Source: Trichomonas vaginalis G3 (Eukaryota; Parabasalia; Trichomonadida; Trichomonadidae). Taken from it: a stretch of DNA of 64,000 bases. Below the pieces are notes generated by a model that worked only from the letters and a program-made list of their open reading frames with translations, made no database searches and was not told the DNA's origin. Position numbers and translations under genes: made by a program. Below, in pieces: positions 52,282 through 62,813 of this stretch; the first letter of the stretch is position 1; every line of letters starts with the position of its first letter. The DNA is taken from contig NC_067205.1 in assembly GCF_026262505.1 (NCBI RefSeq), positions 20,891,645 to 20,955,644 of the forward strand, given 5' to 3'.

Positions 52282-53117
52282 TTATAAAAAGTTAATCAAA
52301 TTTAACACTCCTTTATTTAAATCAACTATTATTTTTCCATGTTCACCTAATTGCTGATATTGTGTGTAAAGTTCATTAATGCTCATTGGTAAATTCACTT
52401 GATAAAGCATAACGTTCAACTGTTGACGACTAAACCCACTGAAAATGAAAAGTGTTGATAGATTTGATTTAATGTTTGTGCTTAATGCTTTGAAATATTG
52501 AACAGCCATAAAGAATGAACACTGAATGTGTCGACATTGAGTTAATAACTGATTAAAATATGATTTCTCATTTGTTATTAGTTTTGATTTCACTGCATCA
52601 TCTAGAAAAATGAGTGAATGCAAAAATTCTCTATCAAAATTTGAAATAGAAAGTGTTTCAAATAATTCATCCCGTTGTTTATCAATAATTTTATCCTCTA
52701 ATCCTTGCTTCTTGATTGTATTATATAATTCTTTATACATTAAAAAGTTTTTTAAATAATCTTCTGCTTCTTCTTGTGATAAATAAATAATTGGAATTTT
52801 GATTAAATGCTTTAAAGATTCAAATGTATCATCTGAAGGTGAACCTGAACGGTTGATATAAATTAACACATGTGAATGGGGGAAGTGTTAGCAATAATGA
52901 TAATTTGTTTTAATATCGTTAATGTTTTACCTTTATTTTGTTTACCAATTGCTGCAGTGATTGAATTTAAGTAACATTCAGAATATGGAATTTTCATTAA
53001 TTTTTCCTTAGATAGAGCATTTCTATTATCACTCAATGCTTCATTAATCATATCATCTACGTATGTATTATATACTCCTGCTAATTCTTCATAAGGGGTG
53101 GATGAATTTAAATCCAT
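52282..53117 (-). pseudogene. packaging ATPase, copy B (two frameshifts)
   Basis: ATG 53117. Walker A GKQNKGKTLTIL is intact, then one base is missing near 52878 (GTGAATGGGGG, A has GTGAATAGGGGG). The rest, from LIYINRSGSPSDDTF through Walker B SLIFLDDAV and beyond the site where A is broken, is open from 52869. A lost C near 52308 alters the last residues. Between A and B every part of the protein is represented once in an open frame. Confidence 0.85.
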
Positions 53118-53141
53118 TTAATCAAAAATAAATTTATAATT

Positions 53142-54781
53142 TTAAACATTTCTATTCATCAATATTTCATCATATGAACTTCTATACTGTGGTGGTGTAC
53201 CTGTTGGATGATATTTCAAACCTTCATCCGGTGTCCATGTCCAATATGTAGTCCTAGTAAACCAAACCTGAGGAGGATTTGTCACCTTTGAACAGTAAGT
53301 GTCATTTTCACCCTGAATGATTGGATAAGCTTTCACTTGTACTGTAACTTGTGAGTTGAAAGTTTCTAATCCATCAAAGAATATACCCGCTCCATCACGT
53401 TGAACTGGAATAGTGCATAAGAATGAAGTTTGGTCTTTCCATGTTCTAGCTAATGGCGTGCCATCATCTGCATTCAGTGGTCTAGTTAATGAGTCCTCGT
53501 ATTCTTCCGTGCATTCATTCACTCCATCTAAATCAGAAGCTTGAAGCATACGTGTAAAGAATATGTCACCCACTGTGGTCATCGCTTGATCGGGGAAGTT
53601 TCTGGAATCTATAGTGACCTGAAGACCTCGAAGCATTGGATTTTCTAAAACTGTTCTTTGCATTGCATTCTTCGGAAATGTAACACAACATCTGTAACAT
53701 TATGAAGAGCGTATGAGAAATCTGAGCTAATACCTTCAGGAGTGATGCAACCTCCATTTAGTGAACGAACGTCAATATGTTGAGCTGGAATCATGAATGG
53801 ATCTTCCTTACTGAATAAACGTGGTATTGCTTTAACTGATTCTTCAATTAAACCGTATCCTGGTGTAATGCATTTATCCTCTAAAACTTCCATCTTTGTG
53901 CATGAAATAATAACGTCATCAACTGTTGCGTCAGCAGATGTAGCGGCTAAGCTTGTAATTAATTTGGCAGGAAGTCCGATTTGTTGGAATTTGCGATCAT
54001 ATTTATAAACATGATTCATAATCTTTTCATAATTTTCATCAGTTATCTTTTCATAAACGTAATTTTGTAAATCAGCAACTCTTAACGGGTCAACCTGACA
54101 AAATACTAAAGTATCCCTGAAAACATAATATTTAAGAATGATATCACCAAATGATTTAGGATAATCATCGAACGCCTGAAATGCTAACAAATCATTTACC
54201 GGAATAATCATATCAAAAGTGACATCAACTTCTTCATTTGCTTTCTTGAAAACTTCTGAAGGGTCAATATATTTACCACATACTGAGTTATCATATTTTT
54301 GAACATTATTATATAACGAATGAACAAACTTTTTAACTTTCCTTTCTGATTTTGGTTTATATGTTGCAAATGCGAAAGATTCACGGGCGCAATCCATCTG
54401 AAGATAACCGGCATCACCTCTTTCGGTTTCTACTTCTAATTGTTTAAAGCTTTGATTTGATGATTTGTAACCAACGAATAAACGCATGCATTTAAAAGCG
54501 GCATCACATGTGAAAGCTTTATTTGAAACTAGAGTTGCTTTAACTTTGCGTTTAATATATGTGTCACCTAATTGGTTCACATCATGAGCCGGATTTGTAA
54601 TTCTTAAATGAGTTTGTTTATCATCAAAATATGGAGCATCAGAGTCATAGCATGAACTTTCAAGTTCTCTATAATATCTTCTACCGTCATTCTTTGCGAA
54701 TATTTCATTTATCTTTTCGAATGAATGAAACACATTTCCATTAATCGGTTTGGTGTTTGGCACTAAATAGTTAGTCGTCAT
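53142..54781 (-). pseudogene. double-jelly-roll major capsid protein, copy B (one-base deletion)
   Basis: Nearly identical to the intact 28372-30012. A C is missing at ~53681 (GAAATGTAACAC, A has GAAATGCTAACAC), so the frame stops after residue ~370. The last 173 codons are open from 53663. The start and upstream motif match copy A. Confidence 0.85.
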
Positions 54782-54851
54782 TTATTAATAAATAAAAAAA
54801 TCAAAATTAAAAGATGAAAATGAATTTTTAATTTTAATGAAATAATCAACT

Positions 54852-55067
54852 ATGGCTGCAGGTATATTTAAGAAACTGTGGGATAGAGTAAAAAGAGGAG
54901 CGAGTAAAGTTTGGGAAACATTGAAGAAGGGAGCAAATTGGATATTTAAGAATAAAGAAGCAATTAGTGACGTTGCTGAATCAATAACACCAAAAGCTGC
55001 CCCAATAAGAGAAATTTTAAATAAAGGAGAAAAAGTTTATCAAAGACTACAACCGATACTAAGATAA
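54852..55067 (+). CDS. Polinton small amphipathic protein 1 (intact)
   Basis: 71 residues, starting MAAGIFKKLWDRVKRGASKV and continuing WETLKKGANWIFKNKEAISD. The N-terminal ~40 residues form a strongly amphipathic basic helix with Trp on one face; the C-terminus is polar. The first ten residues almost match those of the convergent protein at 55328 (MAAGFFKKLWDGIKK), so the two are paralogues or carry a common N-terminal signal. In capsid viruses such peptides act in membrane disruption or as DNA-binding core proteins (adenovirus protein VI and its precursors); either role here is inference. Confidence 0.62.
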   Translation: MAAGIFKKLWDRVKRGASKVWETLKKGANWIFKNKEAISDVAESITPKAAPIREILNKGEKVYQRLQPILR

Positions 55068-55091
55068 AAATAATATTTATTTATTTTTCCA

Positions 55092-55328
55092 CTATCTACC
55101 TCCTATTTTATTAAGTATTCCTTCAGCAATTCCACCAACTGCGTTACCTGCTTGTGCTCCCATCGCCGGATTACCTGCTTTAGTACCTAATACTCCACCT
55201 ATGATAGTTCCTGCCGTTTTCGCTACTGGTGCCAAAAAGTTTGCAACGGGTTTAATAATCTTTTTATAAACCCAACCCGCAGCTTTCTTAATTCCATCCC
55301 ATAATTTTTTAAAGAATCCTGCCGCCAT
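55092..55328 (-). CDS. Polinton small amphipathic protein 2 (intact)
   Basis: 78 residues from ATG 55328. Basic amphipathic N-terminus (MAAGFFKKLWDGIKKAAGWV), then hydrophobic Ala/Gly-rich sequence (KTAGTIIGGVLGTKAGNPAM) and a C-terminal GGIAEGILNKIGGR. The Gly-rich hydrophobic middle could insert into membranes, like glycine-zipper segments. In-frame upstream ATGs (55367) are rejected because the MAAG start aligns with the sister protein. Convergent with 54852-55067, 24 bp apart. Confidence 0.62.
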   Translation of the reverse strand: MAAGFFKKLWDGIKKAAGWVYKKIIKPVANFLAPVAKTAGTIIGGVLGTKAGNPAMGAQAGNAVGGIAEGILNKIGGR

Positions 55329-55395
55329 TTCTGATTTAATATTAATTAAAAAATTCATTTTCATCACTTATATTCTAATTTTTATTTAATGATAA

Positions 55396-55764
55396 ATGAA
55401 ACCGATTTTAAAAATAAATGAAACGGAGGAGGAAGAAATAAATGAGAGTGAAAATGTTCAACAAAAAATAAACATTGTTAAACCAATTACTGAAATAAAA
55501 TTTTTTTCATCTGTTGAAGAATTTAATGACTATTATGCTAATAATAAAAAATTATTTGAAGAATTGACAACGTGTAAATTGAATAAAATGTTTAAAGTTG
55601 ATGGATTCAAAATTTCAAAAATAAAAGGGGTGGTTAGTTTGAAATCTATTCCTCAATCAAGAATCACCTCATTAATGAAAATAGATGATTTAACAAAAAG
55701 AATAGAAGAGATTGAAGAAAGAATGAATCAAATAATTGATTTCATAAATTCAAATAATCATTAG
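55396..55764 (+). CDS. Polinton 122-residue acidic/coiled-coil protein (copy B, intact)
   Basis: Differs from A 30660-31028 at two residues (V/I, I/F). Same acidic N-terminus, central domain and C-terminal coiled coil. In this copy it is the last gene before the right terminal repeat, because the neighbouring gene is deleted right after its stop. Confidence 0.67.
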   Translation: MKPILKINETEEEEINESENVQQKINIVKPITEIKFFSSVEEFNDYYANNKKLFEELTTCKLNKMFKVDGFKISKIKGVVSLKSIPQSRITSLMKIDDLTKRIEEIEERMNQIIDFINSNNH

Positions 55765-55765
55765 T

Positions 55766-55962
55766 TTCTAATTTCTTTTACTCGTTTATGAGGTCTTTGA
55801 TTATGACTCCATTGATTCCATTCAGGATTTAAACAATGTTTAATTAATCGTGGAATATCTAACATCATCTATATATAGCTTCTTTTATAAAAGATAAAAT
55901 AAATTATTTTAAAATGATTTTTAAAAAATTTTATTTTTTATTTCATTATGGTAGTGAATCTT
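55766..55962 (-). repeat. truncated extra copy of the terminal repeat inside the right end of Polinton B
   Basis: Contains the start region of the terminal-repeat gene (with changed AACATC for GACATC) and the segments joined by the same two deletions (ATGG and ACGAG junctions) found in the left terminal repeat of this copy, but not the third (CATAA) one. It is followed by the complete terminal repeat. The right end is therefore a tandem of a short and a full version. Confidence 0.7.
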
Positions 55963-56553
55963 TTATTCATGAAAATAATTATTTCTAATTTCTTTTACTC
56001 TCTCGTATATACTAGATTTAAAGAATTCAGAACATTTCCCATAATCTCCTAAATGTTTTCTTATCCCTAACGTGTGCCAGTTATTATATGAAACTGAATA
56101 AACTTTATCTTTATCTTTACACCTTTCATCACTTCCAATATATTTATATCTCAGTTTTGATTTAGCATTTTCATATTCATTAACGTTTAATAATTCGCAG
56201 TCTTCCTTTTTAAATAAATGTTTTATGTATTCAGGATTTAATACTCTACGTTTATATGCTCCTAACTTAGTTCTAAAGGTTTTTCTACAAAATTTAGGAA
56301 TTCCATCCTCTTTAATGTCATCAATGATTTCCATTTCATTATTTTCAATTTCTTCTTCTCGTTTATGAGGTCTTTGATTATGACTCCATTGATTCCATGA
56401 AATTAAATATTCTTTATCATTATATTTATACCTCATTAGCTTATTTTGGCTTTCATATTCATTTAATAATTCACAATCTTCATTTTTAAATTGAAGTTTA
56501 ACCCATTCAGGATTTAAACAATGTTTAATTAATCGTGGAATATCTGACATCAT
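55963..56553 (-). CDS. terminal-repeat-encoded two-repeat protein, copy B (intact)
   Basis: 196 residues, nearly identical to 31572-32162 (differences such as LKHQ/IKHL and ANEY/VNEY). Two tandem modules of about 60 residues with conserved EDCELLN and K..YKY. Open in both elements at the right end and broken at both left ends, which suggests only one good copy per element is kept. Confidence 0.68.
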   Translation of the reverse strand: MMSDIPRLIKHCLNPEWVKLQFKNEDCELLNEYESQNKLMRYKYNDKEYLISWNQWSHNQRPHKREEEIENNEMEIIDDIKEDGIPKFCRKTFRTKLGAYKRRVLNPEYIKHLFKKEDCELLNVNEYENAKSKLRYKYIGSDERCKDKDKVYSVSYNNWHTLGIRKHLGDYGKCSEFFKSSIYERVKEIRNNYFHE

Positions 56554-56705
56554 CTATATATAGCTTCTTTTATAAAAGATAAAAAAATAAATTATTTTAA
56601 AATTAATGTTAATTTTTTAATAATTTATAAATAAATATATTTTAATGCATCATCTATATATAGATGTAACAAAAAAAGTCACTAAACCCGTCATATCCTA
56701 CTACT
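55963..56705 (-). repeat. right terminal inverted repeat of Polinton B (~740 bp)
   Basis: Outer sequence identical in design to the other ends (AGTAGTAGGATATGACGGG inverted), followed by ATAAAT. It matches the left end of B only over the outer ~190 bp because of the deletions there. Confidence 0.88.
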
Positions 56706-56711
56706 ATAAAT
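56706..56711. repeat. target-site duplication ATAAAT, right of Polinton B
   Basis: Exact match to 38157-38162. Confidence 0.93.
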
Positions 56712-56984
56712 TCCGGTTCGTTTTTTATTTCGATAGAACACCTTAAAAACTCAGATTTGTATTCCTTAGTACATGGGTATGCTGTTTATATCATGTAAAT
56801 CAATTCATTTTGTTATTTTTTGCTTTTCTAAAGATTTGACAAGCCAATGACTTTAAATCTCTGAATTAATAATGAAATATTTCTTTCCTATCGATACACA
56901 CACAGAAAAACTTGTGAAATGCGATTTATTTTTGCTAATTTTTAATTCAATATACAAACAATTTTATAAGTTTCTCAGAGAAAC

Positions 56985-57911
56985 TTAAATATTTGATACT
57001 ATAAGTCTTGGAACCGGGCTTTTACAATAAGTAAACTTTCCGCCCATATTCATATAAGACCTAACCTTAGGGATCATTGGCTTGACAATTGCATCTGCAG
57101 CTTTCTTGAAGTGAACAACATTATTCTGCACATGAGTTCTTGCAAATTGAAGGAAATACGGCATTTGAAGTAATTCAGTTGCATTTGGACGATTGGCTGG
57201 ATTTGGTTGAAGACATTTAGCAATCAACTTTATGAGAAGTAGATCATTAATTTTATCAACAGGGAATAATCCTCTATTCATTCTTTCGACCAAGGTCGGA
57301 GTATCATCTGCATTAAATGGATATATTGATACGCCAAGTGCCCAAATATCTGCCAAATATTTATCATAATATTCTTTCTTGTAAATTTCTGGTGCCATGT
57401 AGTGTTTTGTACCTTTGAATAAATGGTCCTCTCCTTCCTCTTCATCAGTTCCAAGAGATGACAATCCAAAATCAGTAATTTTAATTCGTCCGTATTGATC
57501 AACTATGAAATTCTGTGGTTTGATATCACAATGTGCAATATTTCGGTCATGACAAGCTTTTACTCCGAGAATCATATCATAAATTATGCGAGCGCGTTCT
57601 TCACTAAGAATGCAATATAACTGTTCATCGACTAGTTGACACAGGTCTTTAGGGCAATATTCCATTAATAAATAAGCCGAGTTGCCACATGTAAAAAATC
57701 TGTATAGACTTACAATATGCTTGTCATCGATTTGCTTGAAGCACTCTATCTCGCAGTCTTTGAATCGATCAAGTGGAATTTTTTTTAGGGCAAATATCGT
57801 CTTGTATACATGGGAATAAACGCTATATACTAATCCATAACCACCTTTTCCAATTTCTCCTCTGATTTCAAGCCCTTGATCTTTGAGGAAAGAATTTTCT
57901 GCGGCATCCAT
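56985..57911 (-). CDS. serine/threonine protein kinase 2
   Basis: 308 residues from ATG 57911 (MDAAENSF); the frame extends to a TTG at 57935, which is not used. Glycine loop GKGGYGLVYSV, Lys in FALKKI, HCDIKPQNFIVD, DFG, then an acidic stretch (GTDEEEGEDHLFKGTKHYMA) containing the activation segment with APE, and DIWALGVSIY. Domain length is normal. The HCD form of the catalytic loop matches kinase 1. The C-terminal ~60 residues are basic with no recognised domain (ADAIVKPMIPKVRSYMNMGG). Complete and probably active; substrate unknown. It lies between Polinton B and the hAT element. Confidence 0.9.
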   Translation of the reverse strand: MDAAENSFLKDQGLEIRGEIGKGGYGLVYSVYSHVYKTIFALKKIPLDRFKDCEIECFKQIDDKHIVSLYRFFTCGNSAYLLMEYCPKDLCQLVDEQLYCILSEERARIIYDMILGVKACHDRNIAHCDIKPQNFIVDQYGRIKITDFGLSSLGTDEEEGEDHLFKGTKHYMAPEIYKKEYYDKYLADIWALGVSIYPFNADDTPTLVERMNRGLFPVDKINDLLLIKLIAKCLQPNPANRPNATELLQMPYFLQFARTHVQNNVVHFKKAADAIVKPMIPKVRSYMNMGGKFTYCKSPVPRLIVSNI

Positions 57912-58205
57912 GGTTATGCATTCAAAAATTTCCAATTCTAAAATAAAAGTTCAAACAATATGCAATGATATTATAATTAATATTTTCATCGTTTCACTGA
58001 AAAATAAATAACGCACTTTTCAAAGAATTGAGGATTTTATGTTGATAGCTATTTGAAATTTTCAGATATATTGAATCATGATAGTAATCAATTTAACCAA
58101 AAAGAGGTAAGCCAAAATATATAGGCTACAATTTTATTTGACATCGACTTCATATTTGTTTCTGCGTAAAATGAAATTTGATACAATCGATAAGAGCATT
58201 AAAAC

Positions 58206-59225
58206 AAATAAGGGTTTCGTTTTGCGAAAAAAACGTACAATACGCAATTTCGCCAAAAAAACATTTAGCTAGCAATTTCGACCCTTGACTCCACTGAGGA
58301 CGTCACTTTTTTGATATTGCGATGTGATATTTTTGGAAAATCTTTATGAATATTATATAAAAAGTCTCTTTAATATCTATATTTCATATTTTTATCGATT
58401 TTTAAAGTTTTTGCGAAAAGTATTCAATTATTTTTGCTATTTAGTCGGGTAAATGTCAGATTTGCGACATTTTCTGATATGATATTCAGATTCTACGTTG
58501 ATAATAATGCTTATAGAACCCTCTTGCTATTGTGTCAAAATTGCGAAACCGATAGCAAAAATATCTCGCAATATCAAAAATGAGACATTTGGTGAATTAT
58601 GCATTATACAGATTGAAAATATGATTTTTGAAAACATATCATCATTTTATAGCTAAATCGAAAGTAATTAATATCATATTAGATTAAAATGAAAAAGGAA
58701 TAGTATCGTTATGCTTTAAGTGGCAGTTTTATAATATAATCATAATTTTAGCTCAATATACAACACCTTTTCGCAATATATGGTTAGCAACCTAAATTCT
58801 GATTGTTTTGAATTCATATATCTTACGTTTTCTATAATTACATCGCTATTCATCACCATTTCTATCTTTATCATTATTGTTTGTATCTAATAATTTCTCA
58901 AAAAACATTAATACTTAATATTTGTAAATATCATACTTTATAACGTAAATAAGAACATTACCTATTATGAAAAACAATAATTAAAGAAAAATATGGTAAG
59001 CTTTTATAAATGTAATTTTTAATATCTTATATTCAGAACATATAACTAGTAAATAAAGTACTTATTTTATACATACAACGTAGGGCATAACGCATCAAAT
59101 GCTCAAATCTATTTTATTTTTATATAATATATCAATCAAAGCAAATTTACATTGTTTTGTTAGATATACTTTATTTGCATCGAAATTGGCGCGTTTCTTT
59201 ACAAAAGAGATATTTTTTCGTGATA
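58206..59225 (+). repeat. left terminal inverted repeat of hAT element
   Basis: ~1 kb. From ~58510 inward (TATAGAACCCTCTTGCTATT on) it matches the right end with few changes and small indels, to CAAAAGAGATATTTTTTCG. The outer ~300 bp includes sequence missing on the right. Confidence 0.75.
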
Positions 59226-59390
59226 AATAATATCTACATCCCCTAAAAAATCGATTTCTGCAGTCAGAATCGAAAAATACCGATCAGACGTGGAAATATC
59301 GTCATTTCTTTTACTCCTTTTTTACTTTTCTTTCTCTCCTCTCTTTTCGGCCACTTTTTGAATACCTTGGTCGTTCATTTACTTTGATTA

Positions 59391-61967
59391 ATGACAAAAA
59401 GACCACTTGGGAAATATCTCCATAAGAAATATAAGAAACTTACCTTGGCGGACTCTCGAGAGCCACCACCTGAAGGTTTTGTTAACTGTTACGATGAATC
59501 AAATCATGCATATTTACAGTGTAATCATTTTAAAAATGACATCCAGTGCGATTTCTATATCGCAAAATATCATCTTCAGATAGTGCCTACAGTAGATCCT
59601 GAAGCATATCCACTCAAACATCAGCACTATTTTGGCCAACCTACACTTTACGATGTAACAAGGCGTACAGATGTCCAAAACCAGAATCAAGATGACCATC
59701 AAGATCAAACACAACAAAATCAAGGCCAGCAAGGTCAAAATCCCCAGATTGATCCGGATGTCAAAGCATATTTTGAAGATTTAAAAGATTGTGATAAAAG
59801 TATAAAAGATTTAAATACAATGGAACTGGCAATTATGTACCTCTTTGCCTCAAGGAGTTTACCAATGGATTTGGTGGATGATCAATTGTTCCGTAATGTT
59901 CTAATTATGGCAATGCACCTTGGACGTAAACATATAGGAACTAGTAATATGAGCGCGGTTTTGGACAGTCACCTCCCAAGACGTACTTCCTTCCAAGAAC
60001 GTTTTATTTGTGTGGCCAAAATGCACAAAGATCTTTGGCTAAAGGAGTTTAAAAAGGAAGAATCAGTGGGTGTTGCGATCGATGCCGGAAAGCTCGGTAA
60101 AAGATCATATCTTACGAGTTCAATCATGTGCGCAACATCTCAGCTCAAGCCAATGCCATTAGAGACATTCCCGAATTTTACAGGTACTAAAGTGGCGTAT
60201 GAACATGCGCTTTCACACATCACAGATTTTCTCAAAAGATTTTACCAGATTGATGTTGCTGGTTTCGTAGCAGACAATCTCAGAGTCCAATGGTCTGCAC
60301 TTGCATCAGTCCTTGAAAATGCACCAGAACATCTTGCTATTCCATGTGGATGTCATACATTTCACCTTTGTCTTAATGATGCAAGAAAACTCTGTCCAAA
60401 ATTCGACAAATTTTGCCAAAATGTCGAATTGTTTTCAAAAATCTTCTCGAGCAAGCCTGTTGCATCACGACTTGGAGGTGGATGCCCAACAGTTTGTTTA
60501 ACTCGTTGGACAAATTTGTATGACATTGCATCTTGAATAGTCTTCCATGTCGAATCAATCGTCGATTTCCTTGTTTCTGCAGATGTTCGTGAAGTTCCAG
60601 AAATTCACGAACACATTGAAGGAATCGTGAAAGTGCTTTTTGTTTACGCTCCTTATCTCGTATCCTTCTTAACAGCCTTCAAGCTTCTTTCACAGAAACT
60701 CGAAAGCGATAATATTACGATCGCTCAAGTATTCCCATATACACTTTCCGCCTTAATATCGACACAGGAAGTAATGCATCAAGATTTGCAGCTGTTCTAT
60801 GATATCCTCAAAACTCAGATGGATCAGAGGATGTATCAAACAAAACATGGTTACATTCAATATGCGCTTTTTGTATTCACATATATTGGACGTGAGTTTC
60901 ACAGAATGAAGAACAGTCAAAAGCGTGAAGCACTCGAATTAATCAAGACAAAATACAATCTTATGCATTGTGAGCAAGATTGTTTGAAAAAAGCTAATGC
61001 AATCCTTAATCATCAAAAAATCAAGAATTTAACATCAGCAGAACTCAAAAGAAAATTTACAGATGTAATTTCCAAAACTACTAGTGTTCCTCATTACAAT
61101 CAGAGCAGCTTTGCCAAAATTAATGTTTACTCACTCGCGGTCAACGATAATAATTTGGCCGGACAATCGTCCAGTAATACGAGTTTGGCCGGACAATCGT
61201 CCAGTAACGAGAGTTTGGCCGGACAATCTGCCAGAAATGACGGTTTAGCCGACCAAGCAGCCCAATTTGTACGCTATCAAAGCCATCGTTTTGAAGATGA
61301 TACTGACCTCCCAAATAATGTTGATGTCAATTATGAAGCAGAGAGACAGTTTATTGCAGAAACAGAAGTTATGCCAGAGCCTGCAATTCTCAACACCGGC
61401 TCAGATTCTGTTCAAACAGAAATGATCCTGCATGAGGATGCAGAAGAGATACATATTGAGCAATCAAGGCAAGCAAAGAATAGTAGTCTCAATCAAGTAT
61501 TCTTTCCAGAAGCAGAGCTCAACTATGATATTATTGAGTTTCCCAAAATTGATAATAATGAAATTTATCAATTTATTGAAGACATTGCAGTATTCAATAA
61601 TAAAACACAAGAAGAAAGGCAACAAATTAATTATATTGTCGACAAATGGCTAACTGGACAATTCAATCCAAATCATCCAATTTACGATATTAAAATGCTT
61701 TGGGACTACATGGAAGGGATTTCTCTTTCTATTGGAACAGATGAGATCGATGTTACCCTTTTATCAAGTTTGATCAAAAAATACGCATCAATATCAGCTT
61801 CAGAAGCAATGTGTGAAAGAGATTTCAAGGACTTAAGAGATCTTTTAACAGGACTTAGGGCAAGAACAGGCGATCGGCTTTGTAATGCAATAATGATTTT
61901 GAAATTAGCTCCTCTTTTAGTGAAAGATAGATTCCGGTACAATTACATTAGACCTGGTTCAGTATGA
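59391..61967 (+). pseudogene. hAT transposase, one in-frame stop
   Basis: A single frame from ATG 59391 to 61967 (858 codons), interrupted only by TGA at 60534-60536; reading continues in the same frame (IVFHVESIVDFLVSADV...). Features in order: Cys/His region (CNHFKNDIQCDFY ... HQHYF) that may be a BED-like finger; first Asp in VGVAIDAGKLGKRSYLTSSI; second Asp in AGFVADNLRVQW; CGCHTFHLCLNDA; then a Ser/Asn-rich linker with three repeats of LAGQSSSN; and the C-terminal dimerisation region SASEAMCERDFKDL followed by GLRARTGDRLCNAIMILKL. These are standard hAT landmarks. The stop probably replaces one amino-acid codon, so inactivation looks recent. Confidence 0.85.
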
Positions 61968-62015
61968 AGTTATTTTATATTGTTATTTTTGTTATTTTTG
62001 AATAAAAAATTTTAT

Positions 62016-62813
62016 GAATCACGAAAAATATCTCTTTTGTAAAGAAACGCGCCAATTTCGATGCGAATAAAGTATATCTAACAAAACAATGTAAATTTGC
62101 TTTGATTGATATATTATATAAAAATAAAATAGATTTGAGCATTTGATGCGTTATGCCCTACGTTGTATGTATAAAATAAGTACTTTATTTACTAGTTTCT
62201 GAATATAAGATATTAAAATTACATTTATAAAAGCTTACCATTTTTTCTTAATTTTTTTTTCATAATAAGGTAATGTTTTTTTACGTTATAAAGTATGATA
62301 TTTACAAAATATTAGTATTAATGTTTTTTGAGAAATTATTAGATACAAACAATAATGATAAAGATAGAAATGGTGATGAATAGCGATGTAATTATAGAAA
62401 ACGTAAGATATATGAATTCAAAACAATCAGAATTTAGGTTGCTAACCATATATTGCGAAAAGGTGTTGTATATTGAGCTAAAATTATGATTATATTATAA
62501 AACTGCCACTTAAAGCATAACGATACTATTCCTTTTTCATTTTAATCTAATATGATATTAATTACTTTCGATTTAGCTATAAAATGATGATATGTTTTCA
62601 AAAATCATATTTTCAATCTGTATAATGCATAATTCACCAAATGTCTCATTTTTGATATTGCGAGATATTTTTGCTATCGGTTTCGCAATTTTGACACAAT
62701 AGCAAGAGGGTTCTATAAGCATGACTATCGAATTTTTTTTTTAGGTTTCGCAAAACAACCAAAAATTAATTAGCTATAAAAGTGACAATTTTAGCAAAAC
62801 GAAACCCTTATTT
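62016..62813 (-). repeat. right terminal inverted repeat of hAT element
   Basis: ~0.8 kb inverted match to the left end, ending GCAAAACGAAACCCTTATTT. Confidence 0.75.

Larger units (their letters stand above)
38163..56705 (+). mobile_element. Maverick/Polinton transposon, copy B (18.5 kb)
   Basis: Same ends (AGTAGTAGGATATGACGGG) and gene order as copy A, with perfect ATAAAT duplications. It keeps the 45170-47773 region lost from A (several small genes, a KilA-N pseudogene, the tail-collar domain) but lacks the gene at A 31033-31506 and most of the Pro-rich gene. Nucleotide identity to A is high along the element, so the copies are close relatives. Most large genes carry only one to four lesions, fewer than in A. 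Confidence 0.95.
58206..62813 (+). mobile_element. hAT-type transposon with ~0.8-1.0 kb terminal inverted repeats
   Basis: Ends AAATAAGGGTTTCGTTTTGC (left) and its inverse (right). The inverted repeats continue to ~59225 on the left and from ~62016 on the right, interrupted by an outer segment of about 300 bp on the left against ~90 bp on the right. Between them is one transposase frame. I found no 8-bp target duplication. Long inverted repeats are unusual for hAT elements, which normally have short ones. Confidence 0.8.
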
